A stretch of 22,463 nucleotides of DNA from a virus, in the IMG/VR virus record IMGVR_UViG_3300020162_000989, positions 1 to 22,463 of that record; one strand, written 5' to 3'. The notes under the pieces were generated by a model. It was given only the letters and a program-made list of their open reading frames with translations. It had not been told where the DNA came from and searched no databases. The stretch's first letter is position 1, and each line of letters begins with the position of its first letter. A program made the translations under genes and the position numbers. Shown in pieces: positions 13,755 to 22,463 of the stretch.

Positions 13755-15647
13755 ATGGCTAATGAAAGAGATTATGCTGCCGAAATACAAGAAATTAATT
13801 CTACAGTCGCACAATATTTTGCATCCATTGGGCAATCTCAAGATTATTATGAGAAACCATCAAATAATGTAAATGCTCTTCAGGGACAATTAGACGACAA
13901 AAGATTAGGTATAGGGAATAGTGATACATCAATTACAGCAACCATTATTGCGGATCAACAAACAGAGTTAGACCGAAAACTCGCAGAAGTTGAGATGCTA
14001 AAAGATCAATTAACAATTATGGATGTTAAGATTGATCGTTTTGATGCTCTCATTCAAAATGTTGATAAAGAAATTATCCCTCTTATTGATGAAATTAATG
14101 TTGCAATCACATCAGTAAAAACTGCTTATGATGCTAGAATTACTGCTGGTTGTAAGAGTGATTTATCTTGGGAAGAAACGTTCAGAAGAACTTACATAAC
14201 AAAATTTGGTGAATTTACAGTCATAACATATACAGTATTAAAAAATCCTTCCGTTCGTGAAGATTATAATTATTATGGAGCAAAATATTACAGAAAACCA
14301 CAAAATCAAGATTATGGTGCAAATATTGTTAAAGAATTTTTAGGCACTATTAGTGTAGGAAGTACAAGTTTAGCAATAGTAAGTAATGATGGTACATCAA
14401 ATTTACAAGTAGGAGATACAATTACTGATAATGTAGATAATCCAACTGTATTTTCTCCATCAAATTTACCTTCAATTGTTGGATTTGGAACCACAGCAAT
14501 TGTAGCATCTTCTACGCAATTTGGTGGTACACTTAGTGTTGGTTCTACTATTATCGCACATACTGGAATTGGAACTACTGGTAATATTAATGTTGGAGAT
14601 ACAATAAGTCTTTCTGGTGTTTTAGCACTCAATACAACAGTTGCTGGTATTGGAACCACAACTATTACATTAACTGATGTTTGGGACCCAGATGCGATTG
14701 GAATTGGTTCTGGTGCATTTATAAGCACAACAGGAGTTACAAATAGTTTAATTGTAAGTGTCGCAGCAATTGGTAGTACAACAAATGGTTCATTTACGGT
14801 TGGCATTCTATCTGCATTTCCATCAGTAATTTTGAGTGGTGCATCTATAAAGGCAGCAACCAATACTAATTTTACAGATATAAGAACTACACAAACTGAA
14901 GAAACTACATTTGATTATTCCAACAATCCGATAGATCCAGTAACTATTGGAATTATGGGAAATAATACACTTGGTTTGGGTCATAAGTTAATAAGAGTAA
15001 ATAACGGAAGTCCAGTTGGTCCTTTTCAATGGAAAGAGGTAATGACTGCTGATTTTGCAGACAAAACAGAGGCACAATTAAATGAAAATGAAAGATATTT
15101 GAGAGCAACATACCCAGAACCTGCTTGTGGCGCGGGTTATGAACGATACTATCCTGGCAATACTTCTTGGCCTGTCAAAATTACTTATGATTATAATACT
15201 ACTGGATATCCTGCAATAACTACATCAATTTCATACGCACAAGAAGGAGATACATTTGTTGTTGGTTTTGGATTTACAACTCCCTTTGGTATTGGAACTA
15301 CAAACACATCTTCAAACAATCCTACTTTCTCTGGTTGTTCTGCTTTACAAACTGCTATTGATAATGCAGAAACAAGTAGAGATACGATTATTAACAGAAA
15401 CACTCCAAAGATTGATAGTTTAATCGCATCATCAAGTGCTTTGAGAAGTATACGAGATAAGATGGAAGGACAAGCATTTGCTGTTCTTCAAGGAAGAGTT
15501 TATGGTGATGTTGAGATCAATAAACTCAAAGCAGAACTCGCAGCATTACGAGCAGTAGATTTAAAACAGTATGAACCAGAAACTTATTATTTCAATCCTG
15601 ATACGGGCAAAACATCTTCTTCTACTGTTGGTGTTGGAAGTATTTAA
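13755..15647 (+). CDS. Virion structural protein with N- and C-terminal coiled coils
   Basis: 630 residues. The N-terminus (about 60-130) is a strong coiled coil (TELDRKLAEVEMLKDQLTIMD, then KEIIPLIDEINVAI). A segment with WEETFRRTYITKFGEF and YNYYGAKYYRKPQNQDYG follows at about 140-190. Residues about 195-370 are a Ser/Thr/Gly/Ile-rich beta region with repeats of the form GT-I-VGSTSLAIV, LQVGDTI, GIGTT. A more ordered part holds CGAGYERYYPGN. The C-terminus (about 535-610) is again helical (SRDTIINRNTPKIDSLIASS, VEINKLKAELAALRAVD). The trimeric-fibre style layout fits a tail or baseplate appendage. I know no specific function; such proteins are usually called virion structural proteins in marine T4-like phages. 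Confidence 0.7.
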   Translation: MANERDYAAEIQEINSTVAQYFASIGQSQDYYEKPSNNVNALQGQLDDKRLGIGNSDTSITATIIADQQTELDRKLAEVEMLKDQLTIMDVKIDRFDALIQNVDKEIIPLIDEINVAITSVKTAYDARITAGCKSDLSWEETFRRTYITKFGEFTVITYTVLKNPSVREDYNYYGAKYYRKPQNQDYGANIVKEFLGTISVGSTSLAIVSNDGTSNLQVGDTITDNVDNPTVFSPSNLPSIVGFGTTAIVASSTQFGGTLSVGSTIIAHTGIGTTGNINVGDTISLSGVLALNTTVAGIGTTTITLTDVWDPDAIGIGSGAFISTTGVTNSLIVSVAAIGSTTNGSFTVGILSAFPSVILSGASIKAATNTNFTDIRTTQTEETTFDYSNNPIDPVTIGIMGNNTLGLGHKLIRVNNGSPVGPFQWKEVMTADFADKTEAQLNENERYLRATYPEPACGAGYERYYPGNTSWPVKITYDYNTTGYPAITTSISYAQEGDTFVVGFGFTTPFGIGTTNTSSNNPTFSGCSALQTAIDNAETSRDTIINRNTPKIDSLIASSSALRSIRDKMEGQAFAVLQGRVYGDVEINKLKAELAALRAVDLKQYEPETYYFNPDTGKTSSSTVGVGSI

Positions 15648-15705
15648 AAATGCTCCACAGAATGAAACCTATATATTATAAGAAAAAAAGTACCCGCAAT
15701 AAGTA

Positions 15706-18700
15706 ATGACGGACAGATTTCCACTTATAGCCAATCCAACATCTAACCAAATTGAGGAGTTGGCTTCTGGTGATAATTTAAATCTCCAAAATAGTGGTAT
15801 TGTTGGTGCTACAACTATAACCGCAACTAAGTTTGTTGGAACTCTACAAGGAAACGCAACGAGTGCGGATACATTAAATAATGCTGCGAATATAACTTCT
15901 GGTATTGTTAGTACTTCTAGACTTAGTGGTTATTATGGAATTAATGTAAATAGTGCAAATATATTAACTGATGCTGCTGGTATAACTTCTGGTTTTATTA
16001 GTAGTGATAGATTAACTGGAGCTTATGATATTGATATTGATGGTAATGCAGATAGCGCAACATATTTGAATAGTGCTGAAAATATTCTTGGTGGTATCAT
16101 ACAACCAGCAAGATTGGAGGGAACTTATGATATTAATGTTTCTTCTGCTGCAACTGCATCGGCATTATCACCAGGAACTTATAATATTAGTATTTTAGGA
16201 AATGCAGGAACTGCTACAAGTCTTTCTGGTGGTGTTATTAATGGAACAAGTTTAAGCATTACTGGAATTTCTACTCTTGCGTCTTCTGGTGGAATTACAA
16301 CAACTGGTGGAGATTTATATGTTGGTGGAGATTTATATGCAAATAAAACAACAACTATTGGTTATTCTACAATTACAAGTGCTTCGATTGGAGTTGCGAC
16401 TGTAGGATTTTTAACGGCAACTAATATTAGAGTTTCTGGTTCTTCGACTGTAGGAGTTTTAACAGCATCTAGTATTTCTACACCAATCGCAAGAGTTGGA
16501 ATTTTAACATTAACTACATTAGATGGTGTCAATACTGCTGGTATTACTTCTTTAACTTCTGACTATATTAAAGCAGTAGGAATTACGTCTCTCAATTATA
16601 TCAATACTGTAATTGCAAGTGTTGGAATAGCAACTATTGGGGTTGCTTCAATTACAAATGCTTATATTGGTATTTTATCTGTAGGTAATATTTACTCTAC
16701 TGGTATAATTACTGCAACCACATTTAGTGGAAATCTCACTGGAACTGCTACTACTGCCACAAATCTTGCTGATGCAGCAAATATAACGACTGGTATTGTT
16801 AGTACTGCTAGATTATCTGGGACTTATAACATCAGTATTACTGGTGATTCTCAAGCATCCACAGCAACAACAGCAGTAAATGTTATTGGTGGTATTGCTT
16901 CTGTTACACAACTTCAAGTCGGTCCTGGTATTACAACAGTAGGTTTTATTACTGCATCTGACCTTTATGTTTCTGGTATTACAACTCTTGGTGTTACTAG
17001 TGTAAGTGAATTAAATTCTGCTGGAATTGTTACTGCAACTTTCTTCTCTGGTGATGGTATTAATTTAGTTGGTATTGTAACACAACTTACAGTAGGAACT
17101 GGTATTACCTTAACATCTTCTCTAGCACTTGGGAAAGGAACAGTTCAAGTTGGAATCAAAACGTCAATCGGAAAAACAATTTATGTTTCTTATTTGGGAA
17201 GTGATGCAAATACTGGTTTAATAGAAAGTGACGCAAAGAGAACAATAAAAGCAGCAGCAGCACTTGCATTACCTGGTGATACAATTAAAGTATTCCCTGG
17301 AACTTTTGTTGAGAATAACCCAATCACATTAGCAGCAAATGTTTCCATTCAAGGAACAGAACTTCGTAACTGTACCATAACTCCTCAAAATCCAGGTTTG
17401 GATTTGTTCTATGTGAATAATGGTTGTCATATGACGAACCTGAATTTTAATGGTTCTCCGGCAACTAATAACGCAGCAGTTATATCATTTGTTCCATTAG
17501 CTGGTGTTTCGTCGAATAGATTCTTTGATGGTGCAAGAATGATTCGATTGAACCTTGATTTTATTGCAAATGAAGCAGTAGGGTATGTCACGAGTTTTCT
17601 TTTTTATGATATCGATCCTCCACCACTTTATAACCCCACTTTTGTAGCAAATTGCGTTTCAAGTGTTAAGTCGGCTCTAAAAGCAGTTTGTTTTGATATT
17701 ACAAGAGGTGGAAATTCCAATTCTGTTGGAGCAGGGAAATCATATTATACAGATGCAGGAGCATTTATATCTATTCCTGGTGGAGTTTCTGGTGGAACTA
17801 CAGAAACCAGTGGTATTAGACAAACAATGGATGCTATAACATATGCTGCTGAAATTGCTAGGTCTTGTATTAATAATGTAACATATAAGAATCCAGATAA
17901 TGAAAATTACCAAAATTATTATACACAAGTAAAAGATTTGAGTATGCAACCAGATGGTGCGTATGGAAATCAAAGTTTGAGTGGTTGTGCGAATGTTACA
18001 TCAGCAATTTATTCTTGTGTTGGTGTTGTTACAACAATTCTTAAAAATGGATTAGGTGCTCTTGGTGGTGCAGGAATTAATACTACATATCCAGCAGATT
18101 ATGACGGACAAACAAGTAATAATTGGTCGTCATCAAAAATTGGATTAACTACTTATTCTCCAGGTGTTGGAAATATTGATAAGGGACCTTATATTCGCAA
18201 CTGCACTAACTTCATTGCAAATAGTATTGGTCTCAAAGTCAATGGATTTGATGCAGAACCAGGAGACCAAACTGATATTGGTGTAACTGGTTCGATGAGT
18301 GTTGATAGTTATACTCAATACAATCAAGGTGGAATTGGAGTTTCAATTACAAATGGTGGATATGCACAGTTAGTTTCCATCTTTACAATTTGTGATGATA
18401 TTGCGATTTATACTTCAGGAGGGGGACAGTGTGATATTACAAACTCTAACTCATCCTTCGGTAATTATGGATTATATTCTGTTGGTGTTGGTGACAATAC
18501 AACAAAATCCATTTACCGTTATACTGGAACTGCAACAACAGAAGCAGCAGCAAGAGAAAATGTAATTACGATTTCTGGTGTTGGAACCAATCGTCCTTAT
18601 GACGGTCAATCTTGTTACTTTGGAACTTTATATTACAATATCAATACCATTCAAGTAGATAGTGGTGGTTCTGGATATACGGGACAACCAACTGTTACGA

Positions 18701-19284
18701 TTAGTGCTCCAACTGGTCCGAATGGAGTTACAGCACAAGCATCAGCAACAGTTGTAAATGGTTCAGTCACTGCAATTAACGTTTTGAATTCTGGTTCTCA
18801 ATATTTGAATGCTGGGGCAACAGTTACAATCGCAGGTCCAGCAGGAGCAGGAACAACAGCAACAGCATCTATTTCTAATTATCAACCAATTTACTATAAG
18901 GTTGCTACTGCAACTTTACCTTCTGCTGGTATTTCTACGGTCACATTTTTACAGACACTAAATAATACAGTTAGTGCTGGAACAACTGTTTATTTTGCAA
19001 GGGGAAGTTTACAACTCGCATCAACAATTTCATTCGAATTTGTTGGTGCTGGTACAAACATATTTACAGCAAAACCTGCTCTTGGTGGTGTTGTAATTCC
19101 TGAAAATAAAGTGATTCAGATTGACGGTGGAACTGTAACCTATACAAGCACAGACCAATCAGGTAATTTTAATATTGGTGATGGTGTTGTGATTAATCAA
19201 TCAACAGGTCAAATATCAGGTAGAGATTTTACAAAAGCACTATTCACTACCATGACACCATTTATTCTTGCACTATCAGATTAA
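15706..19284 (+). CDS. Large fibre-like protein with N-terminal repeats and right-handed beta-helix domain
   Basis: 1192 residues. The N-terminal 480 residues are repeats of two kinds: about 37-residue units ending GIVS(T/S)xRLxGxYxI with NA(D/T)SA linkers, and shorter GITSLT/VGIATIG-type units. At about residue 491 a right-handed beta-helix begins with TIYVSYLGSDANTG, RTIKAAAALALPGDTIKVFPGTFVENNPI, NVSIQGTEL: a signature of DUF1565/pectate-lyase-like domains. The helix continues to about 930, with ISITNGGYAQL and GGGQCDIT turns. Residues about 985-1065 contain GGSGYTGQPTVTI and NSGSQYLNAGATVTI repeats, the same kind as in the gp5-like protein. The beta-helix could bind or cleave surface polysaccharide; no catalytic residues were recognised. 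Likely a tail fibre or tailspike-like protein. Confidence 0.72.
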   Translation: MTDRFPLIANPTSNQIEELASGDNLNLQNSGIVGATTITATKFVGTLQGNATSADTLNNAANITSGIVSTSRLSGYYGINVNSANILTDAAGITSGFISSDRLTGAYDIDIDGNADSATYLNSAENILGGIIQPARLEGTYDINVSSAATASALSPGTYNISILGNAGTATSLSGGVINGTSLSITGISTLASSGGITTTGGDLYVGGDLYANKTTTIGYSTITSASIGVATVGFLTATNIRVSGSSTVGVLTASSISTPIARVGILTLTTLDGVNTAGITSLTSDYIKAVGITSLNYINTVIASVGIATIGVASITNAYIGILSVGNIYSTGIITATTFSGNLTGTATTATNLADAANITTGIVSTARLSGTYNISITGDSQASTATTAVNVIGGIASVTQLQVGPGITTVGFITASDLYVSGITTLGVTSVSELNSAGIVTATFFSGDGINLVGIVTQLTVGTGITLTSSLALGKGTVQVGIKTSIGKTIYVSYLGSDANTGLIESDAKRTIKAAAALALPGDTIKVFPGTFVENNPITLAANVSIQGTELRNCTITPQNPGLDLFYVNNGCHMTNLNFNGSPATNNAAVISFVPLAGVSSNRFFDGARMIRLNLDFIANEAVGYVTSFLFYDIDPPPLYNPTFVANCVSSVKSALKAVCFDITRGGNSNSVGAGKSYYTDAGAFISIPGGVSGGTTETSGIRQTMDAITYAAEIARSCINNVTYKNPDNENYQNYYTQVKDLSMQPDGAYGNQSLSGCANVTSAIYSCVGVVTTILKNGLGALGGAGINTTYPADYDGQTSNNWSSSKIGLTTYSPGVGNIDKGPYIRNCTNFIANSIGLKVNGFDAEPGDQTDIGVTGSMSVDSYTQYNQGGIGVSITNGGYAQLVSIFTICDDIAIYTSGGGQCDITNSNSSFGNYGLYSVGVGDNTTKSIYRYTGTATTEAAARENVITISGVGTNRPYDGQSCYFGTLYYNINTIQVDSGGSGYTGQPTVTISAPTGPNGVTAQASATVVNGSVTAINVLNSGSQYLNAGATVTIAGPAGAGTTATASISNYQPIYYKVATATLPSAGISTVTFLQTLNNTVSAGTTVYFARGSLQLASTISFEFVGAGTNIFTAKPALGGVVIPENKVIQIDGGTVTYTSTDQSGNFNIGDGVVINQSTGQISGRDFTKALFTTMTPFILALSD

Positions 19285-19289
19285 GGAGG
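19283..19289 (+). promoter_or_regulatory. Strong ribosome binding site (AAGGAGG) for the 120-residue gene
   Basis: A full AAGGAGG lies ten bases before ATG 19300 and overlaps the TAA stop of the preceding gene. It is the strongest Shine-Dalgarno sequence in the window, which suggests that the small downstream protein is made in high copy. Confidence 0.7.
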
Positions 19290-19299
19290 ATTATTAGAA

Positions 19300-19662
19300 A
19301 TGGCAATTGCAGCAGCAGCAGTAAATAATTTTAAAACATATACCAAAGTTGTTGGGTTGACGACTGATCTTGTTTATACTGCACCCGCAGGATATGTTGG
19401 AGTATTCCTACTAGCACAGTGTGCTAATATTAGTGCTAGTACTCAATCAATTAGTTGGTATCATAACCGTGTAAGTTCTGGTTCAACTGTAACCACAGAA
19501 ATTATAAAAGATTTTTCAATCCCAGCAAACGATACAGCAAATCTATTGCCTGGTAAATTGGTATTGGAAACTGGTGACTTTATTACAATCAGTGGAAGTG
19601 CAAGCACGACCCCAGCAAAACTTAAGTTTATTACAAGTGTTCTTGAAACCTCAAATCAATAA
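19300..19662 (+). CDS. Small beta-rich virion protein between fibre genes
   Basis: 120 residues, almost all predicted strand: VVGLTTDLVYTAPAGYVGVFLLAQCANIS, then QSISWYHNRVSSGSTVTTEIIKDFSIPANDTANLLPGKLVLETGDFITISGSA. The pattern TAPAG..GV.LLAQ.AN......S..WY, then IP.ND..NLL.GKLVLE.GD.I, resembles small accessory head or tail proteins in marine T4-like phages, but I cannot name it. It follows a very strong ribosome binding site. The next gene starts 7 bp later. A decoration or fibre-attachment role is possible (inference). Confidence 0.65.
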   Translation: MAIAAAAVNNFKTYTKVVGLTTDLVYTAPAGYVGVFLLAQCANISASTQSISWYHNRVSSGSTVTTEIIKDFSIPANDTANLLPGKLVLETGDFITISGSASTTPAKLKFITSVLETSNQ

Positions 19663-19669
19663 TAGATAA

Positions 19670-21295
19670 ATGGCAACTCCAGGATTTCTCAGCAAAAGAG
19701 TTAAAAAGAAATCACAAACTGGTCTTACGACAGACCGTTATGAATTTTTGGGATTAGATCAAGCAGAACCAGATTTGGGAGATCCATTGGTTGGTCTTTC
19801 TTCTGTTGGTGCAAATCCCCCTCCAATTGTTGGAAATCAATATGTTTTGACTGCATATGAAAATCAAACAGGAAAAAGATATTGGACTGCCGCAGCTCAA
19901 ATAACAGGATCTGGTTTAATTCCTGGTTCCTTTACTGTATTTGATAATAATGTTCAAGTCGGTGCTGCAAATAGTTTTAATAGATTTAATTTTGTTGGCA
20001 ATGGAGTGTCAGTTGATCCAGTTGGAACTTTACCAGCAGAACAAACTGGTATTGCAACAATTAGAATTACAGTATCGGATGTAGTTGCACCAGGAAATTT
20101 AAATTCAATACCTTATAAGGCAAGTAATGGATTTTTAGCAGGAGCAACTGATTTTGTATATTCAAGTACAAATACAAATGTTGGTATAGGTTCTACACAA
20201 CCAACAGTAAAACTTGATGTTGTTGGTGATATAAAAGTATTAGGTATTGTAACTGCTTCTAGTTTTGTAGGAAGTCTTGCTGGTATAGCATCTACTGCTA
20301 CACAATTACAAACCTCAAGATTTTTTAGTATAAGTGGTGATGTTTCTACTGGGTCATCAGTTTCATTTAATGGAACTCAAAATGTTGGATTGGCAGTAAC
20401 ATTAGCACTTTCTGGTGTTACTTCTGCAACTTATGGTTCAAGCACTTCAATTCCATCAATTTCAGTTAATGATAAGGGGATTATTACTGGTGTAACGACT
20501 AGTGGAATTACAGTTGGTAATGGAACATTAGACCTCAAGACATCAGGAACGGGATTAACGGGTATTGCAACATTTACTGCAAACGAGGCAACAGGAACTG
20601 CAGTTACATTTACAGTAACATCAAACGCAACACATCTCAATACGGCAAGCACAATTGTTGCTCGTGACGCAAGTGGAAACTTTAGAGCAGGGATTATTAC
20701 TGCTACTACTTTCTCTGGAACTGCTACAACTGCCACTGGTTTAACTACAGATGCTAGTATTAATACTACTGGTATTATAACTGCTACTGGAGGTTTTGTA
20801 GGAAGTCTTACTGGTATAGCATCCACTGCTACTAATGTTGTAGGTGGTATTGCATCAGTCACTAGTTTAAATGTTGGAACTGGTGGTACAATAATTACCA
20901 CAATTGCTGTTGGTTTGGTTGGAATTGGAACTACAAATCCAAGAACACCACTTCAAGTTGAAACGTATGGAGTAAAAACTGGAGTTGGAACATTTACTGC
21001 ATCTGTTGGTGTTTCTACAACTATAGATAGTTTCTCTGTTTCTTCTACTGACTTTAAGATTGCTGAATACACAGTTCATATTGGTTTTGGTTCTTCTATT
21101 CAGGCACAAAAGGTTCTTGTAACACAAGACCAATCTACCGCATATGCACAAGAATATGGAGTTGTATATAACAATACATTACTTGTTTCTATTGGAGCAA
21201 CAATTAGTGGAGGGAATTGTATTCTTCAAGCAACTCCACAAACTGGTGTTAGTGGTTTGACGACTTATAGATTTGCAAGAAATACTTTACTCTAA
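19670..21295 (+). CDS. Tail fibre-like protein
   Basis: 541 residues. The N-terminus (MATPGFLSKRVKKKSQTGLTTDRYEFLGLDQAEPDLGDPLVG...) is probably the attachment region. Residues about 50-150 include YVLTAYENQTGKRYWTAAAQITGSGLIPGSFTVFDNNVQVG. The middle has GIGSTQPTVKLDVVGDIKVLGIVTASSFVGSLAGIASTATQL, a motif common in phage fibres, and the repeats GIITATTFSGTATTATGL and TTGIITATGGFVGSLTG. The C-terminus (about 430-541) is an ordered beta domain with VSTTIDSFSVSSTDFKIAEYTVHIGFGSS, likely the tip. The same repeat modules occur in the adjacent fibre genes. It is likely a tail or side-fibre protein that contacts the host. Confidence 0.7.
   Translation: MATPGFLSKRVKKKSQTGLTTDRYEFLGLDQAEPDLGDPLVGLSSVGANPPPIVGNQYVLTAYENQTGKRYWTAAAQITGSGLIPGSFTVFDNNVQVGAANSFNRFNFVGNGVSVDPVGTLPAEQTGIATIRITVSDVVAPGNLNSIPYKASNGFLAGATDFVYSSTNTNVGIGSTQPTVKLDVVGDIKVLGIVTASSFVGSLAGIASTATQLQTSRFFSISGDVSTGSSVSFNGTQNVGLAVTLALSGVTSATYGSSTSIPSISVNDKGIITGVTTSGITVGNGTLDLKTSGTGLTGIATFTANEATGTAVTFTVTSNATHLNTASTIVARDASGNFRAGIITATTFSGTATTATGLTTDASINTTGIITATGGFVGSLTGIASTATNVVGGIASVTSLNVGTGGTIITTIAVGLVGIGTTNPRTPLQVETYGVKTGVGTFTASVGVSTTIDSFSVSSTDFKIAEYTVHIGFGSSIQAQKVLVTQDQSTAYAQEYGVVYNNTLLVSIGATISGGNCILQATPQTGVSGLTTYRFARNTLL
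20765..20790 (+). repeat. 26-bp exact repeat shared with 21927-21952, copy 1
   Basis: The stretch encodes TTGIITAT within the 541-residue fibre gene and is identical, in the same reading frame, to 21927-21952 in the next fibre gene. Identity at DNA level in a changing protein region suggests recent exchange or duplication. Confidence 0.75.
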
Positions 21296-21339
21296 TACTG
21301 AATTTATATTATGTTCTTCGGTATGGTTGATTTTCAATT

Positions 21340-21347
21340 CATAAATA
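21340..21347 (+). promoter_or_regulatory. Putative late promoter (CATAAATA) before the last fibre gene
   Basis: CATAAATA lies in the 64-bp gap after the 541-residue gene and twelve bases before ATG 21360. The rest of the gap shows no clear terminator. Confidence 0.45.
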
Positions 21348-21359
21348 ACTAAAAAACCG

Positions 21360-22463
21360 ATGGCAGATAAAGATTTTGGCGTAAGAGGTTTAAACTTAAT
21401 AGGGCAAACTACGCCGACCATCACAAGTCCTAATACTATAAGCATTAATGCACCCACTGTTGCTATTAGTACAAATATTTCCATCGGTGGAATAGTTACA
21501 TCAAATTTAGTTATATCTGATGTGTATTCAGTTGGAATAGGAACTACAGTTCTAACTGAAAAATTAAATATAAAGGGAAATGCGAATATTTCGGGTATTG
21601 TAAGTGCTACTGGTTTTATTGGTTCTGGTGTTAGTCTAACAGGATTGGTATTTAACCAACTATCATCTATTAATATTGATGATAGTTATTATCTTTTACT
21701 TACAAAAACTCAAACTGGAACTAGTTCAACTATATCATCTTCATACGATTATATTACTTTCAATCCTGCTTCAAAATATCTAGGAATTGGAACAAATACT
21801 CCTGCGGCAGGATTGGATGTAAATGGCACTGGAAGATTTATAGGCACTGTTACTGCTCCAACTTTTCAAGGTACAGCAACTACTGCTACAACTGCTCTTG
21901 GTTTTTCTACAACTGCTAGTATAAACACTACTGGTATTATAACTGCTACTGGTGGATTTAATATTGGTATTCAGTCTGGTGGAACTAATATTACCACTGG
22001 TGTAATTACTGCTATTAATTTTATTGGTTCTGGTAATACTTTTAGTTATAACTCAGCAACTAAAGTTGTTGATGTTACTATTTCTAGTAGTAGTGGTAGT
22101 GGATTTTCAAGTGTTTCTATTTCAACAAATACTACCAATCAAACACAATATATTCCTTATGTAACTTCATTTGGTAATACAACAGGTTTTGGAGCAACTA
22201 CACTATTAGTATATAATCCTTCTAGTGGTAATCTTGGTATTGGAACCACAAATCCAACAGTAAAACTGCAAGTTCAAGGTGATGTGTCAATCTCTGGAGT
22301 TACCACTTCTGGTGGTGTTACTGTAACTACAGGTAATGATTATAAGATTGGTACTAATACTGTTCTTAATTCTACTACTTTAGGAACTGGTATTACTGGT
22401 TCTTCTCTAACATCTGTAGGTACATTAAATCAACTTAATGTTAGTACTTCTGGAGTTACAACA
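21360..22463 (+). CDS. Tail fibre-like protein, 3' end beyond the window
   Basis: An open frame of 368 codons from ATG 21360 without a stop, cut by the window end. It begins MADKDFGVRGLNLIGQTTPT and continues with INAPTVAISTNISIGGIV, then fibre repeats: GNANISGIVSATGFIGSGVSLTG, YLGIGTNTPAAGLDVNGTGRF, TASINTTGIITATGGFNIG, and NLGIGTTNPTVKLQVQGDVSISGVTTSGG. The LGIGT.NP...L.V.G motif is widespread in phage fibre and chaperone-tipped spike proteins. Part of the repeat is identical at DNA level to the previous gene (26 bp). It is probably another tail fibre or appendage; its distal tip is not visible. Confidence 0.75.
   Translation, partial: MADKDFGVRGLNLIGQTTPTITSPNTISINAPTVAISTNISIGGIVTSNLVISDVYSVGIGTTVLTEKLNIKGNANISGIVSATGFIGSGVSLTGLVFNQLSSINIDDSYYLLLTKTQTGTSSTISSSYDYITFNPASKYLGIGTNTPAAGLDVNGTGRFIGTVTAPTFQGTATTATTALGFSTTASINTTGIITATGGFNIGIQSGGTNITTGVITAINFIGSGNTFSYNSATKVVDVTISSSSGSGFSSVSISTNTTNQTQYIPYVTSFGNTTGFGATTLLVYNPSSGNLGIGTTNPTVKLQVQGDVSISGVTTSGGVTVTTGNDYKIGTNTVLNSTTLGTGITGSSLTSVGTLNQLNVSTSGVTT
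21927..21952 (+). repeat. 26-bp exact repeat shared with 20765-20790, copy 2
   Basis: Copy in the terminal fibre gene encoding the same TTGIITAT segment. Flanking residues are similar (A-S-I-N before, G-G-F after), so homology extends beyond the exact match. Confidence 0.75.

Noticed and set aside
14312-14863. 183-residue minus-strand ORF, Val/Pro/Thr-rich
   Set aside because: It lies inside the repeat region of the 630-residue structural gene; biased composition reflects reverse reading of Thr/Gly/Ile codons.
20431-20901. 156-residue minus-strand ORF, Val/Pro-rich
   Set aside because: Antisense of the fibre repeats in the 541-residue gene; no start signal and no recognisable domain.
21296-21339. 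Possible weak hairpin terminator after the 541-residue gene
   Set aside because: An ACTGAA/TTCGGT pairing with a G-U is too short with a large loop and no T-run follows, so I do not call a terminator.
1-22463. CRISPR array, tRNA, integrase or attachment site
   Set aside because: No spaced direct repeats of array type, no tRNA-like cloverleaf and no recombinase were seen; the repeats found are protein-coding.

Overview
The window is a stretch of structural genes from a T4-like (Tevenvirinae-type) myovirus, most like the marine T4-like phages of cyanobacteria or SAR11. The evidence is a very AT-rich sequence (about one third G+C by eye), a tightly packed operon of recognisable baseplate genes (gp4, a gp48/gp54-type tube protein, gp26, gp51, gp27, gp5), sites resembling the T4 late promoter (NATAAATA), and long Ser/Thr/Gly/Ile-rich fibre proteins of the kind common in marine T4-like phages. 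Host genes, tRNAs, integrase and CRISPR arrays were not seen. The exact host cannot be settled from this sequence.

Layout. Positions 1-2109 run on the minus strand: gp4 (head-completion nuclease-fold protein), a free-standing GIY-YIG homing endonuclease, a conserved phage protein of unknown role, and the 5' part of another structural-type gene leaving the window. A 15-bp divergent gap separates these from a plus-strand operon that fills the rest. Positions 2125-9184 hold the baseplate hub and tube-initiation genes: tube-like protein, gp26, gp51, a lytic transglycosylase protein, an M23 peptidase gene broken at an A9 tract from an amidase-like continuation, gp27 and a small protein. Positions 9177-12835 hold the central spike, split into a 1033-residue gp5-like OB-fold protein and a separate beta-helix protein. 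Positions 12854-22463 hold virion and fibre genes: a 285-residue protein with a conserved C-terminal module, a coiled-coil structural protein, a 1192-residue fibre/beta-helix protein, a 120-residue protein, a 541-residue fibre protein and a further fibre gene cut by the window end.

How it works together. Genes abut or overlap by a few bases from 2920 to 12835, so the hub and spike are probably co-transcribed late and translated by coupling. The T4 gp5 lysozyme domain is absent from the gp5-like protein here. Peptidoglycan-cleaving domains instead sit in the neighbouring hub-region proteins: an SLT-type transglycosylase, a LytM/M23 endopeptidase and an amidase-like domain. These presumably give the injecting tail its cell-wall-opening activity. 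The spike proteins and fibres carry repeated beta-rich modules (Calx-beta-like pair, G-S-G-Y repeats, GIITAT-type repeats) suited to surface binding and rapid modular exchange.
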